From the NCBI RefSeq assembly GCF_000186465.1, contig NZ_GL636091.1, forward strand, positions 1,064,981-1,128,980: a DNA stretch of 64,000 nt. The letters are read 5' to 3'. Below are positions 38,062 to 48,588 of this stretch, one piece after another. The notes below the pieces were generated by a model. The model made no database searches and was not told where the DNA came from. It saw only the letters and a list, made by a program, of their open reading frames with translations. The translations under genes were made by a program, and so were the position numbers. Numbering within the stretch: position 1 is the stretch's first letter; each line of letters starts with the position of its first letter. This stretch comes from Streptococcus australis ATCC 700641 (GTDB lineage Bacteria > Bacillota > Bacilli > Lactobacillales > Streptococcaceae).

Positions 38062-40887
38062 ATGACTTTACAAAAACTAGAGAGTTACACCAACAAAGAG
38101 ATTATCAAAGAAGAAGCTGAGATTTTAACCACTATTTTAGAAGATATTGCAAAAAATTTGGTGAGTCCAGAAACCTTTGATAAGATTCTTGAATTGAAAA
38201 AACTATCTGTTTCAAAAGATTATTTAAAATTGGATCAAATTGTCAAAGAGCTATCAAATGAAGAGATGACCGTGATTTCTCGCTACTTTGCCATTCTCCC
38301 CTTGTTGATTAATATCTCTGAAGACGTTGATTTGGCTTTTGAAATCAATCATCAAAATAATGTGGGGCAGGACTATCTAGGGAAACTATCGTCCACCATT
38401 CGTGAGGTAGCTGAGACTGAAAATGCACAGGAAATCTTGGAGCACCTCAATGTAGTACCGGTACTGACCGCTCATCCGACCCAAGTGCAACGGAAAACCA
38501 TGTTGGACTTAACCACTCACATTCACAGTCTTTTGCGCCAACATCGGGATGTAAAAGCTGGCTTGATGAACGAGACCAAATGGTACAATAATTTGCGTCG
38601 TAATATCGAAATTATGATGCAAACCGATATGATCCGTGAAAAGAAACTCAAGGTAACCAATGAGATTACCAACGTCATGGAATACTATAATAGCTCCTTT
38701 CTTCAGGCTGTTCCTAACTTAATGTTGGAATACAAACGTCTTGCCAAGGAGCAAGGGATTGAGTTGCAACACCCTAAACCGATTACGATGGGAATGTGGA
38801 TTGGTGGAGACCGGGATGGGAATCCTTTTGTAACTGCAGAGACCTTGAAGCGATCAGCTACGATTCAAAGTGAAGTCATTCTGAACTATTATATTCAGAA
38901 AATCTCTAGTCTTTATCGGAACTTCTCCCTCTCTACCAATCTTTCAAAAACCAGTCAAGCGGTTGAAGAGATGGCGGCTCGTTCCAGTGATACATCTGTC
39001 TTTAGAGAGAAGGAGCCTTACCGTCGGGCCTTCCATTATATTCAATCCAAGTTGGTCCAAACCTTATTGAATATTAAGGAATGGTCTGTCGTTGGCTCAA
39101 CAGTAGATGACCGTCATCCGGTTGAACGTCTTCTCGGTGCTCACACCCATCAACAAGGAGTGGTTTCTGATTATATTGGTAATCGCATCAGTGGAGCGAT
39201 CCAAGAGTTGGCAGAAGATCGCCCTCCTTATTACGAAACAGTTGAAGAATTTAAACAGGATTTGACCCTTATTCAAGAGTCATTGATTGAAAATAAGGCA
39301 GAAGCTTTAATCTCAGGGGAGTTTGCTGAGTTATTAGAAGCAGTAGAAGTCTTTGGATTCTTCTTGGCTTCGATCGATATGCGTCAAGATTCGAGTGTCC
39401 ATGAAGCTTGTGTTGCGGAACTTCTCAAAGAAGCTGGAATCAATGACCATTACAGTGATTTGTCAGAAGACGAAAAGTGCGAGTTGCTTTTACAAGAGTT
39501 GTTAGAAGATCCTCGTATTTTATCTGCTACCCATGCAGAAAAATCAGAATTGCTGGAAAAAGAATTAGCTATTTTCCAAACAGCGCGTGAATTAAAAGAC
39601 CGCTTAGGAGAAGATGTTATTCGCCAAACCATTATTTCTCATGCAACCAGTGTATCGGATATGCTTGAGTTGGCTATCATGTTGAAAGAAGTGGGACTGA
39701 TTGACAAGGAAAGCGCACGTGTGCAAATTGTTCCCCTCTTTGAGACGATCGAAGACTTGGATCAATCTGAAGATACAATGAGAAAGTATCTATCACTTCC
39801 AATTGCTAAACGCTGGATTGCTTCTAAGAATAACTACCAAGAAATTATGCTTGGTTATTCAGATAGTAACAAAGATGGTGGTTATCTATCTTCTTGTTGG
39901 ACTCTTTATAAGGCCCAGCAACAATTAACAGCGATTGGCGACGAGTTTGGTGTCAAAATTACCTTCTTCCATGGCCGTGGGGGAACGGTTGGTCGTGGGG
40001 GTGGTCCAACCTATGAAGCCATCACCTCACAACCATTGAGATCCATTAATGACCGCATTCGTTTGACGGAGCAAGGCGAGGTTATTGGCAATAAATATGG
40101 GAACAAGGATGCAGCTTATTACAACTTGGAAATGTTGGTATCTGCAACGATTAATCGGATGATTGCTAAGAAGAAGAGTGAAAAGAGCATGTCCGATCAG
40201 TACAATGAGATTATGGACCAGATTGTCAATCGTAGCTACGATATTTATCGTGAACTGGTGTTTGGCAATGACCATTTCTATGATTACTTCTTCGAATCCA
40301 GTCCGATTAAGGCTATTTCTAGTTTCAATATTGGTTCCCGTCCAGCAGCCCGTAAGACCATCAAAGAAATCGGTGGCTTGCGTGCAATTCCTTGGGTCTT
40401 CTCATGGTCACAGAGCCGAGTGATGTTCCCTGGCTGGTACGGTGTAGGGTCTAGTTTTAAAGAATTTATTGATGCAGACCCTGAAAACATTGAAACCTTG
40501 CGTTATATGTACCAAAAATGGCCATTCTTCAAGTCTCTTCTTTCAAACGTAGACATGGTGCTCTCAAAAGCCAATATGAACATTGCTTTTGAATACGCCA
40601 AGCTTTGTGAGGAAGAGGAGGTTCGTGACATCTTCAATATTATCCTGGACGAGTGGCAATTGACTAAGGATGTTATTTTACAGATTGAAGGTCATGATGA
40701 ACTCTTAGCTGAGAACCCTTATCTAAAAGATAGTTTAGATTATCGTATGCCATACTTTAATGTTCTAAACTATATTCAATTAGAATTAATTAAACGCCAG
40801 AGACGCGGCGAATTGCCTGCTGATCAGGACAAGTTGATTCATATCACGATTAATGGTGTCGCAACAGGATTGCGTAATTCTGGTTAA
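38062..40887 (+). CDS. ppc: phosphoenolpyruvate carboxylase
   Basis: Carboxylates PEP to oxaloacetate, supplying aspartate-family amino acids in organisms with an incomplete TCA cycle. Catalytic His137 lies in [12 protein letters not shown], and the second signature [15 protein letters not shown] near 640 holds the catalytic Arg and Gly-rich loop. 941 aa, a full-length bacterial form, ending in the expected TGLRNSG. AAGGAG is 8 nt before the start. A strong terminator follows. Confidence 0.97.
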   Translation: MTLQKLESYTNKEIIKEEAEILTTILEDIAKNLVSPETFDKILELKKLSVSKDYLKLDQIVKELSNEEMTVISRYFAILPLLINISEDVDLAFEINHQNNVGQDYLGKLSSTIREVAETENAQEILEHLNVVPVLTAHPTQVQRKTMLDLTTHIHSLLRQHRDVKAGLMNETKWYNNLRRNIEIMMQTDMIREKKLKVTNEITNVMEYYNSSFLQAVPNLMLEYKRLAKEQGIELQHPKPITMGMWIGGDRDGNPFVTAETLKRSATIQSEVILNYYIQKISSLYRNFSLSTNLSKTSQAVEEMAARSSDTSVFREKEPYRRAFHYIQSKLVQTLLNIKEWSVVGSTVDDRHPVERLLGAHTHQQGVVSDYIGNRISGAIQELAEDRPPYYETVEEFKQDLTLIQESLIENKAEALISGEFAELLEAVEVFGFFLASIDMRQDSSVHEACVAELLKEAGINDHYSDLSEDEKCELLLQELLEDPRILSATHAEKSELLEKELAIFQTARELKDRLGEDVIRQTIISHATSVSDMLELAIMLKEVGLIDKESARVQIVPLFETIEDLDQSEDTMRKYLSLPIAKRWIASKNNYQEIMLGYSDSNKDGGYLSSCWTLYKAQQQLTAIGDEFGVKITFFHGRGGTVGRGGGPTYEAITSQPLRSINDRIRLTEQGEVIGNKYGNKDAAYYNLEMLVSATINRMIAKKKSEKSMSDQYNEIMDQIVNRSYDIYRELVFGNDHFYDYFFESSPIKAISSFNIGSRPAARKTIKEIGGLRAIPWVFSWSQSRVMFPGWYGVGSSFKEFIDADPENIETLRYMYQKWPFFKSLLSNVDMVLSKANMNIAFEYAKLCEEEEVRDIFNIILDEWQLTKDVILQIEGHDELLAENPYLKDSLDYRMPYFNVLNYIQLELIKRQRRGELPADQDKLIHITINGVATGLRNSG

Positions 40888-40898
40888 TCGTGAACCAT

Positions 40899-40931
40899 AA
40901 AACCAATCCCGATTAAAGGGATTGGTTTTTT
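40899..40931 (+). terminator. ppc terminator
   Basis: AAAACCAATCCC-GATTAAA-GGGATTGGTTTTTT, 12 nt past the stop. Confidence 0.9.
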
Positions 40932-41097
40932 ACTGGAATAAAGTGAAAATGATTGTGAAAAACTCGAAGATTGGTCGCAAAGAATGAAATATCTAGCTGT
41001 TTATTTCAAAAAAGAAGTGGAAATGAGATTTCACAAACTTTCATTTGGGTAAATTCCTTTAAGAAAAAAGAAATAAGAAAAAAAGCTAGTAAAACAC

Positions 41098-41125
41098 TTG
41101 CAATTTAGACGAAATTTGATAAAAT
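41098..41125 (+). promoter_or_regulatory. tuf promoter
   Basis: TTGCAA (-35), 16-nt spacer, TAAAAT (-10) preceded by TG. The leader to ATG 41197 is about 65 nt. Confidence 0.65.
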
Positions 41126-41196
41126 AGTAAGGAAAGTTAGACTGTATTGCCTACTGTCTATCTATAAAATATATTTTATTGGAGGCTTTTACTCAA

Positions 41197-42393
<1,197 letters not shown>

Positions 42394-42434
42394 TTCGATC
42401 TAGTTCCCAGATTAACAATTATATAGACAGACAG

Positions 42435-42460
42435 AAAACCCCGTGAAGACGGGGTTTTTA
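42435..42460 (+). terminator. tuf terminator
   Basis: AAAACCCCGT-GAAG-ACGGGGTTTTT. Confidence 0.9.
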
Positions 42461-42512
42461 TTGTTTTATAAAGTAAAAGAGTTTGTGCAACCTTTCATTA
42501 TCACGAAAATTA

Positions 42513-42521
42513 TGGTAAAAT
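42513..42521 (+). promoter_or_regulatory. tpiA extended -10 promoter
   Basis: TGGTAAAAT, 35 nt before the tpiA ATG; no clear -35. Confidence 0.55.
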
Positions 42522-42556
42522 AGTTAGTATAAAATTAGAAAAACGAGGTATGTGAA

Positions 42557-43315
42557 ATGTCACGTAAACCATTTATTGCTGGTAACTGGAAAATGAACAA
42601 AAACCCAGAAGAAGCTAAAGCATTCGTTGAAGCAGTAGCATCAAAACTTCCTTCATCTGATCTTGTTGAAGCTGGGATTGCTGCACCTGCTCTTGACTTG
42701 ACGACTGTTCTTGCTGCTGCTAAAGGTTCAAACCTTAAAGTTGCTGCTCAAAACTGTTACTTTGAAAACGCTGGTGCCTTCACTGGTGAAACTAGCCCAC
42801 AAGTTTTGAAAGAAATCGGTACGGACTATGTTGTGATCGGTCACTCAGAACGTCGTGATTACTTCCACGAAACAGACGAAGACATCAACAAAAAAGCAAA
42901 AGCAATCTTTGCTAATGGTTTGCTTCCAATCATCTGTTGTGGTGAAAGTCTTGAAACTTACGAAGCTGGTAAAGCGGCTGAATTCGTAGGTGCTCAAGTA
43001 TCTGCTGCTTTGGCTGGTTTGACTCCTGAGCAAGTAGCTGCATCTGTTATCGCTTATGAGCCAATCTGGGCGATCGGTACTGGTAAATCTGCATCACAAG
43101 ACGATGCACAAAAAATGTGTAAAGTGGTTCGTGACGTTGTAGCTGCTGACTTCGGTCAAGAAGTAGCTGACAAAGTACGTGTCCAATACGGTGGTTCAGT
43201 GAAACCTGAAAACGTTGCTGAGTACATGGCTTGTCCAGACGTTGATGGAGCTCTTGTTGGTGGTGCATCACTTGATCCAGAAAGCTTCTTGGCATTGTTG
43301 AACTTCGTAAACTAA
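42557..43315 (+). CDS. tpiA: triosephosphate isomerase
   Basis: Interconverts dihydroxyacetone phosphate and glyceraldehyde 3-phosphate in glycolysis. GNWKMNK (Lys11-region) at the N terminus, electrophile His in [11 protein letters not shown] near 95, catalytic Glu in [11 protein letters not shown] near 168, and phosphate-binding GGSVKPEN and GALVGGASL. 252 aa, full length. Codon use is as biased as tuf, fitting high expression. It has its own promoter and terminator. Confidence 0.98.
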   Translation: MSRKPFIAGNWKMNKNPEEAKAFVEAVASKLPSSDLVEAGIAAPALDLTTVLAAAKGSNLKVAAQNCYFENAGAFTGETSPQVLKEIGTDYVVIGHSERRDYFHETDEDINKKAKAIFANGLLPIICCGESLETYEAGKAAEFVGAQVSAALAGLTPEQVAASVIAYEPIWAIGTGKSASQDDAQKMCKVVRDVVAADFGQEVADKVRVQYGGSVKPENVAEYMACPDVDGALVGGASLDPESFLALLNFVN

Positions 43316-43327
43316 TCGAAAATATAT

Positions 43328-43354
43328 AAGACGAGAGATTTCTCGTCTTTTTTT
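43328..43354 (+). terminator. tpiA terminator
   Basis: AAGACGAGA-GATT-TCTCGTCTT with a seven-T run. Confidence 0.9.
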
Positions 43355-43360
43355 ATCTTA

Positions 43361-43386
43361 AAAAAACCAGCTAGTAAGCTGGCTTT
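43361..43386 (-). terminator. terminator of the HD-HAD-murMN operon
   Basis: Minus strand GCCAGC-TTACTA-GCTGG followed by six T, close to the murN stop. Confidence 0.7.
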
Positions 43387-43392
43387 TGTTTT

Positions 43393-44568
43393 TTATGAGC
43401 GTCCTAAGATTCGTTTGATCAAGGACAAGGCTTTAAATTTCAGAGGATTTGGGTAATAACGGAAGGTTCCCATCTTACGAACGATATAGCCATTGAAGTT
43501 TTGTTTGAAACGAAGAACGCCGTCTGAGCCGTCGAAGACCCCTTGAATACCAAGGAAATTGTATAAGGTGATTCCTTTTTCTAATGCACGCTTCATGGCA
43601 TGGTATTGAATCAAGAAGGCTGCAGAAAATTTTTGGTATTTGGTATACGAACCACCAAACAAATAGGTCACTTCTGATGGATTATAGATGATCAGGGCAC
43701 AGGCCAAGGGCACTGTTTCAACTGTTTCGTCAGCCAAGGTCTCTCGGACAATTGTCTTTTGTTTCTCTAATTTTTGCAATTGTTGCTCATATTGTTTGGA
43801 TGAAGGATTGAGCAAGGAAATCTTCTGGTCTAAATAAGCGAGTGCATCAGCTGTATTGATTTCAGCAATGAGAAATTCTGCCTTGTCTCCAAAGGTATCA
43901 TAGAGATCGTAGTAGTAGTCCAGGCTCTTGTCTTCAAAGCCTTGACGTTTTCCAGTTTCCTCAATAATTTGTTTAAACTGAGGGATTTCCTCTCTCCTAA
44001 TATTTCGAATAGAGATATCATAGTTGAGGGCAGTCGTAATATTCCGGCTACAGTTCTTGTTGAAGGATTTTAAGAGAGATTTCGCATCAAAATCGGTGAG
44101 GTCCTTCAGATAATGCCAAACAGGCTCTCCTCCAGGATAGCCCACTTGTAAGCCATCAAATTGATAGCCAAGATCCAGTAATGATTGGAGAAGCTGTTTT
44201 TGTTCTTCTTCAGTTGGATTGCCATTGCTATCGAAAACTTGATAGTGGTCATAGGGTTTTAAAATGAATTCGATACCACCATTTTCTTTTACATAAGCCT
44301 GTACTGCTTTGTAAAAATCTGGTAGGTAGCGAGTATCCGTAACGATTGGCCCGCTATTGATTTCGTAATGCAGGCCTCCCGTCATAGGTAGGCTGTATAA
44401 AATGGCAGAGATAGCTAATGTTCCTTGCTCTTCCCATCCAATATAGTGAATGGTTGCGCCTCTTTTATGAAGCAAATCAGCCATTTCAATACTCTGTAAA
44501 AAAGAGTGATTGGAAGTAGTAAGAGAGTGTTGGTAAAATTCTTCCCTACTAATAATCTTGAATGTCAT
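43393..44568 (-). CDS. murN: MurN-like peptidoglycan branching aminoacyltransferase
   Basis: A 391-aa FemABX-type enzyme that uses aminoacyl-tRNA to add the second residue of the dipeptide branch on the lipid II stem lysine. It has two GNAT-like subdomains and a helical arm (about 225-260) of Lys, Gln and Leu-rich coiled coil. The order tpiA, murN, murM matches other streptococci, which is the reason for calling this one MurN; specificity (Ala or Ser) cannot be read. It follows murM by 8 nt. Confidence 0.8.
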   Translation of the reverse strand: MTFKIISREEFYQHSLTTSNHSFLQSIEMADLLHKRGATIHYIGWEEQGTLAISAILYSLPMTGGLHYEINSGPIVTDTRYLPDFYKAVQAYVKENGGIEFILKPYDHYQVFDSNGNPTEEEQKQLLQSLLDLGYQFDGLQVGYPGGEPVWHYLKDLTDFDAKSLLKSFNKNCSRNITTALNYDISIRNIRREEIPQFKQIIEETGKRQGFEDKSLDYYYDLYDTFGDKAEFLIAEINTADALAYLDQKISLLNPSSKQYEQQLQKLEKQKTIVRETLADETVETVPLACALIIYNPSEVTYLFGGSYTKYQKFSAAFLIQYHAMKRALEKGITLYNFLGIQGVFDGSDGVLRFKQNFNGYIVRKMGTFRYYPNPLKFKALSLIKRILGRS

Positions 44569-44576
44569 AGGTCACC

Positions 44577-45791
44577 TTACTGTTTATTTCTTAGTTTTTT
44601 TCGTAACTGATAGGCCTTGTTAACAAGGGGATAAAGCATGCTAGTTGGGAGGTTGAATTCGCCAACAAATTCTTCGATCATTGGATTAAATTTTGACTTG
44701 AAGTGGTAGAGTCCTCCATCTAACTGGTTCTCAACTCCTCCCATATTTTGCCAAGTAGCTCCACGGTCAAAGGCATGCTGGGCTGTTTCATACCAAGTCA
44801 AAATAGCTGGTTGATAGCGGCGGAAGTTCTCATCCATTCCTGCATAGACATTCTCTGAAGTGCCTCCAAATTCAAGAGTTAAGGTTCCAGAAAGAGAAAC
44901 AATCTCTTGGCCAGCTTTTAGCTCTTGATGGAGAAATTGGATTTCTTCTTCCAAGCGTTCTTTTTCTTGACGGTTATTATCGATCTTGCCTGGTTTTGTT
45001 TTTTCGTTAAAACGACTAGCTTCGGCTTGGTTTTTTTCCAGCTGTTCCTTGAGTGAAGCAAGACGTTGAGCTAAGTTAATTCTTGAGAGAGTGATATAAG
45101 ATTGTCCTGCATAGGTTGTTAGCAGTTTCTCATAATAGTCTCTTCCACGAAGATGGATGCCTTTTCGTGCTTCTGTCTTTTTCATCAGAGCTGCAAATTC
45201 GTCTAAGAGTTCAGTGCCTCCAAAGATGACTTCAACTCCTTTATTTCGAGCAGTCCGAATGGCTTGCTTGGTGGATTTGGACAGTTGGTCCTCAGTGAAG
45301 TATTCCTTATAGATATTGGCCTGGAAACGTGGTTGAATGGTTTCTCCCATGTCTTCTGTCCGTCCAACCCATTCCACTCCATATTCTTTTAAGGATTGGA
45401 TAATCGCCAAAGTAGCCTCTTGATCACTTGTTTCTTGGCCGATTAGTCCTTTTCTTAGGAAAAGAGAGGGATCAAACTTGGCGAAGACAGCACGCTTGCT
45501 TTTAGCATATGTTTTGATGGATTGGAGCATGAAGGCTACTAATTCGCTGTTTTGATAATCCATAATAGGTCCACGTGGGATATAGAGCATGGTAAAACCA
45601 AGTGGAAGTGGCTGGATTAAAATACTTGCGACAGCGACTAGTTTGTGATCTTGGTAAACGCCAAGGCGCTCATTGCCCCAGTTGTCTTTGATCTTTGCCC
45701 AATCGGCGCTCTGAAGCAAATTGGTTTGGGGGCTAGTTTTAACGAATTCATCATGTTCTTCGGCAGTAATGCCGATTTTGTATGTATACAT
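44577..45791 (-). CDS. murM: MurM-like peptidoglycan branching aminoacyltransferase
   Basis: A 404-aa FemABX enzyme expected to attach the first residue (Ala or Ser) of the stem-peptide branch. Features: LLQSADWAKIKDNWGNERLGVY near the N terminus, PLPLGFTMLYIPRGPIMDY near 58, a seryl-tRNA-synthetase-like coiled-coil arm (about 240-300), and a C-terminal GATWQNMGGVENQLDGGLYHFK. In pneumococci MurM affects beta-lactam resistance. Start ATG 45791 overlaps the HAD stop (TAATG); GTG 45806 would add five residues. Confidence 0.8.
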   Translation of the reverse strand: MYTYKIGITAEEHDEFVKTSPQTNLLQSADWAKIKDNWGNERLGVYQDHKLVAVASILIQPLPLGFTMLYIPRGPIMDYQNSELVAFMLQSIKTYAKSKRAVFAKFDPSLFLRKGLIGQETSDQEATLAIIQSLKEYGVEWVGRTEDMGETIQPRFQANIYKEYFTEDQLSKSTKQAIRTARNKGVEVIFGGTELLDEFAALMKKTEARKGIHLRGRDYYEKLLTTYAGQSYITLSRINLAQRLASLKEQLEKNQAEASRFNEKTKPGKIDNNRQEKERLEEEIQFLHQELKAGQEIVSLSGTLTLEFGGTSENVYAGMDENFRRYQPAILTWYETAQHAFDRGATWQNMGGVENQLDGGLYHFKSKFNPMIEEFVGEFNLPTSMLYPLVNKAYQLRKKLRNKQ

Positions 45792-46600
45792 TAATGGAGT
45801 ACCCACTTTCTAAGGGCGTAAGCAACACCCGACTCATCGTTGGATCGCGTAACAACTTTCGCAATCTTTTTTAATTCAGGACTAGCATTGTCCATCGCGA
45901 CTGGGAGACCAGCAACCTCTAGCATGGCCTGATCGTTTTCTTGATCGCCGACCGCCATCACTTGTTCTGGACTTAAGTGTAACTTGGACGCTAAGTGTAA
46001 GAGGGCCTGGCCCTTATCAACTGTCTTAGGCAAGATCTCAAGGTAAAAAGGTGCAGAACGCACAATCGTAAAACGGTCGTAAAAACTATCTGGTATAGAG
46101 GAGATGATTCTTTCTAAGACTTCCGGTTCATCGACATACATACATTTGAGCACCGTATGATGCTCCATTTCTTCTGGAGTGCGGTAGAAAAGATCTGAGT
46201 GGACCAATTTGGCTTCATGAACGGTATAGGTACCAATGTTACGATTAGCTGTATAAATGCCAGACTTGGTACTAGCGTGCATAGGAACAGCTAATTTGCG
46301 AGCTAGCGCTTCAATATCTAAATAGTCCTTGTAGGAGAGGTGTTCTTCATAGAGCATTTCGCCAGTATGGGCGTCTTGAATCAGCCCTCCATTGAAGGTG
46401 ATAACCAGGTCACCTGGTTGATCCAAATGAAGTTCTTCTAACAATCGAAGGACACCCGAACGAGGACGACCAGTTGCTAAGACAACATGGACCCCTTGAG
46501 CTTTGGCATCTTGGATGGCTTGAAAAACTTCGGGGGTTACTTGGCCGTCAGATGTTAAAAGGGTCCCATCGATATCAAGTGCAACAAGTTTAATGTTCAT
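45791..46600 (-). CDS. Cof-type HAD phosphatase
   Basis: A 269-aa Cof/YidA-like HAD hydrolase: motif I LVALDIDGTLL (about 4-14), motif II ATGRPRSGV near 42, motif IV VGDQENDQAML near 216. Likely acts on sugar phosphates. The frame is open to 46678, but ATG 46600 has AGGAGAAAAAG just before it and is the family start. It overlaps the HD gene by 11 nt and touches murM, so all four minus-strand genes form one operon. Confidence 0.88.
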   Translation of the reverse strand: MNIKLVALDIDGTLLTSDGQVTPEVFQAIQDAKAQGVHVVLATGRPRSGVLRLLEELHLDQPGDLVITFNGGLIQDAHTGEMLYEEHLSYKDYLDIEALARKLAVPMHASTKSGIYTANRNIGTYTVHEAKLVHSDLFYRTPEEMEHHTVLKCMYVDEPEVLERIISSIPDSFYDRFTIVRSAPFYLEILPKTVDKGQALLHLASKLHLSPEQVMAVGDQENDQAMLEVAGLPVAMDNASPELKKIAKVVTRSNDESGVAYALRKWVLH

Positions 46601-47900
46601 CTTTTTCTCCTGTGAAGGTATCGTTAACAATATAGGACTGGAATAAGTGTAGTTGAGGTGTAAACAAGCTATTTTCAAGCAACATTTCTTTTGGGAAATA
46701 GAAGCGGTTATCCCCTTGTCTGCTACCGGCTAAGGAAGCAACGATAGGAGAGAGAAGGGATAGCTCAGCTAAATTTCCATCCTTCTGGATGATCTCAATT
46801 TGAGTACGAGGTTTTTCTGAATCAGGTCGGTAAACGTCGTAAGGAAGGTCAAAGTTTCGATGAATAGCCGTATAATAGGTTGGATCAAAACCGACCTCTT
46901 GAATCAGTTGTTTGAGAGCAGCTAATTGTTCTTCATCCTTATCTTGAAAGAGAATGGATTTGAAAACCTTGCGATTGATAAAACGCTGGGCCAAATCAGA
47001 GAGTACGGAGTCAGGACTCTCCATCCAAGATTGAAAGTAGGTATTCATAACGCCGTCGTCCAAAGCCAAGTAATCGGCCAGGCTAACTTGGTGCTCAAAA
47101 AAAGGAATCAGTCGAGGAGAAGTCGCTTGAAAGAACTCCTTATGCTCAAGGTAGAGATGACGTGCCCGCTTGAGCAGGTTCTGCAATAGGACTTCCATTG
47201 CTCTGGTGGCTGGATGAAAGTAGACCTGCATATACATTTGATAGCGAGAAACAACATAATCTTCAACCGCATGCATCCCATTGACCTGAAAAGCAATTCC
47301 GTTTTCTACTGGGCGAATGACACGCAATATACGAGTTAAATCAAAATTTCCGTAAGAAGCACCAGTGAAGTAGGCGTCTCTTAGAAGGTAATCCATGCGA
47401 TCGACATCAATCTGACTAGAGATTAACTGCACCACCTGTTTATTAGGGTAGGTGTGGTCGATAACACTAGCTACCTTTTGAGGAAAATCAGGTGCTACTT
47501 GAATTAATATCTGGTAGATTTCTGTTTCAGGACAGGTAATAATTTCCTGGGTCATTTTTTCATGATCTGTATCAAATAACCCTTCAAAGGTATGCGAATA
47601 AGCACCGTGTCCGATATCATGGAGCAAGGCGGCAACCATGGTGAGAAGGGATTCGCTTGAGTCCCATTGGTCGGTGTATTTCTCATCAAAGATTGATAGG
47701 ATGCGCCGAGCAATTTCATAGGCTCCTAGACAGTGCGAAAAACGACTATGCTCGCCCCCATGAAAGGTAAACCCAGAGGTTCCTAACTGTTTGATGCGAC
47801 GTAGTCGTTGAAATTCTTTCGTATTAATGAGCTTGTAAATGACTGGGTGATCCACGTGAATATAGTTGTGCACAGGATCCCGAAATACTTTTTCATTCAT
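46590..47900 (-). CDS. HD-domain phosphohydrolase (YwfO-like)
   Basis: A 436-aa HD superfamily protein. Conserved metal ligands: His in HSRFSHCLGAYEIA near 50-60, the HD pair in LLHDIGHGAYSHTFE near 92, and Asp in SSQIDVDRMDYLLRDA near 170. This pattern is that of dGTPase/SAMHD1-like triphosphohydrolases; related YwfO and EF1143 proteins hydrolyse nucleoside triphosphates. First gene of the HD-HAD-murM-murN operon. The -10 box ends only 6 nt before the ATG. Confidence 0.88.
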   Translation of the reverse strand: MNEKVFRDPVHNYIHVDHPVIYKLINTKEFQRLRRIKQLGTSGFTFHGGEHSRFSHCLGAYEIARRILSIFDEKYTDQWDSSESLLTMVAALLHDIGHGAYSHTFEGLFDTDHEKMTQEIITCPETEIYQILIQVAPDFPQKVASVIDHTYPNKQVVQLISSQIDVDRMDYLLRDAYFTGASYGNFDLTRILRVIRPVENGIAFQVNGMHAVEDYVVSRYQMYMQVYFHPATRAMEVLLQNLLKRARHLYLEHKEFFQATSPRLIPFFEHQVSLADYLALDDGVMNTYFQSWMESPDSVLSDLAQRFINRKVFKSILFQDKDEEQLAALKQLIQEVGFDPTYYTAIHRNFDLPYDVYRPDSEKPRTQIEIIQKDGNLAELSLLSPIVASLAGSRQGDNRFYFPKEMLLENSLFTPQLHLFQSYIVNDTFTGEKDEH

Positions 47901-47906
47901 ACCTCT

Positions 47907-47915
47907 ATTATAGCA
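47907..47915 (-). promoter_or_regulatory. leaderless-type promoter of HD gene operon
   Basis: Minus strand TGCTATAAT followed by AGAGGT and then ATG 47900; the start point should fall on the start codon, so the AGAGGT would not be in the mRNA. Confidence 0.65.
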
Positions 47916-47974
47916 GAAAACGGCCTAAATTGGTATCGAGAGATGGTTGCAATAGGAAAAAGAAAGAAGTTTTT

Positions 47975-47982
47975 GGTAAAAT
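47975..47982 (+). promoter_or_regulatory. -10 region of DUF1934 gene
   Basis: GGTAAAAT preceded by TTT; weak extended -10 about 28 nt before TTG 48011. Confidence 0.35.
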
Positions 47983-48010
47983 AAAGGAAAGAGGGAAAGG
48001 ATGGGAACTT

Positions 48011-48394
48011 TTGAAGATTAGAATACAAAATCAGATTCAATTTGATGATCAAGTGGAAGTGATGGACCAATATTACGAAGGGGAATGGAAGGAAAAAGGT
48101 GGCTATCACTATCTGCTTTACGTAAACGAAGAAGGCGAAAAAGTCGCTTTGAAATTTCATAATCAAGAATTGACCATGACGCGCTTTTCAACGCCAAAAT
48201 CCATCATGAAATTTATAGCTTCAGAGAAAGGTCATGCGCTCATTCCAACTCCCCTAGGCATGCAGCAGTTTGTGATTGATACTCAGGAATATAGATTGGA
48301 GCAAAATAGGCTTGGTTTGTCTTATCAGTTGTTAACGGCAGACGGAAGTCAACAGTTTGCGACCTATCGTTTAGAATTGACATGGGAAGACTAG
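48011..48394 (+). CDS. DUF1934 (lipocalin-like) protein
   Basis: A 127-aa protein of the DUF1934 family, a small beta-barrel of unknown function. I take TTG 48011 as start (LKIRIQNQIQFDDQVEVMDQYYEGEW), which matches the family N terminus and sits a few bases after GGATGGGAA-type purine-rich sequence; the frame is open back to 47930 but upstream residues do not look like the family. Alternating polar and hydrophobic strands run throughout. Single gene between the HD operon and the manganese riboswitch. Confidence 0.8.
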   Translation: MKIRIQNQIQFDDQVEVMDQYYEGEWKEKGGYHYLLYVNEEGEKVALKFHNQELTMTRFSTPKSIMKFIASEKGHALIPTPLGMQQFVIDTQEYRLEQNRLGLSYQLLTADGSQQFATYRLELTWED

Positions 48395-48411
48395 TTTATC
48401 AGTAGTTTTTC

Positions 48412-48439
48412 TTGATTTTTTTACGAGTTGTGGTATAAT
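48412..48439 (+). promoter_or_regulatory. mgtA promoter
   Basis: TTGATT, 16-nt spacer, TATAAT preceded by TG-N; the riboswitch begins at the predicted start point. Confidence 0.65.
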
Positions 48440-48444
48440 GAAAC

Positions 48445-48557
48445 CACTCAAGGGAGTAGCTGGCGGATTTCCCGCGATAGTGTCGTCATTCCGAATTATT
48501 TCCGGCACTATATTAAACAGCGAGACTTGTTTTTTTAAAAAACAGGTCTCTTTTTTT
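48445..48557 (+). promoter_or_regulatory. yybP-ykoY manganese riboswitch with terminator
   Basis: The aptamer (about 48446-48526) has the conserved pieces GGGAGTAGC, a GCGG/CCGC helix, GTCGTCATTCC, CCGGCACTAT pairing with ATAGTGTCG, and the closing AGCGAGAC. The expression platform GAGACTTG... / CAAGTCTC-like (48522-48529 with 48543-48550, GAGAC/GTCTC) is a terminator with seven T. Mn2+ binding is known to favour the antiterminated form, turning on exporters. Here it precedes a P-type ATPase, as in pneumococcal mgtA. Confidence 0.88.
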
Positions 48558-48588
48558 GTAAAAAGAGGCCAAAAAGGAGGAGACTGTT

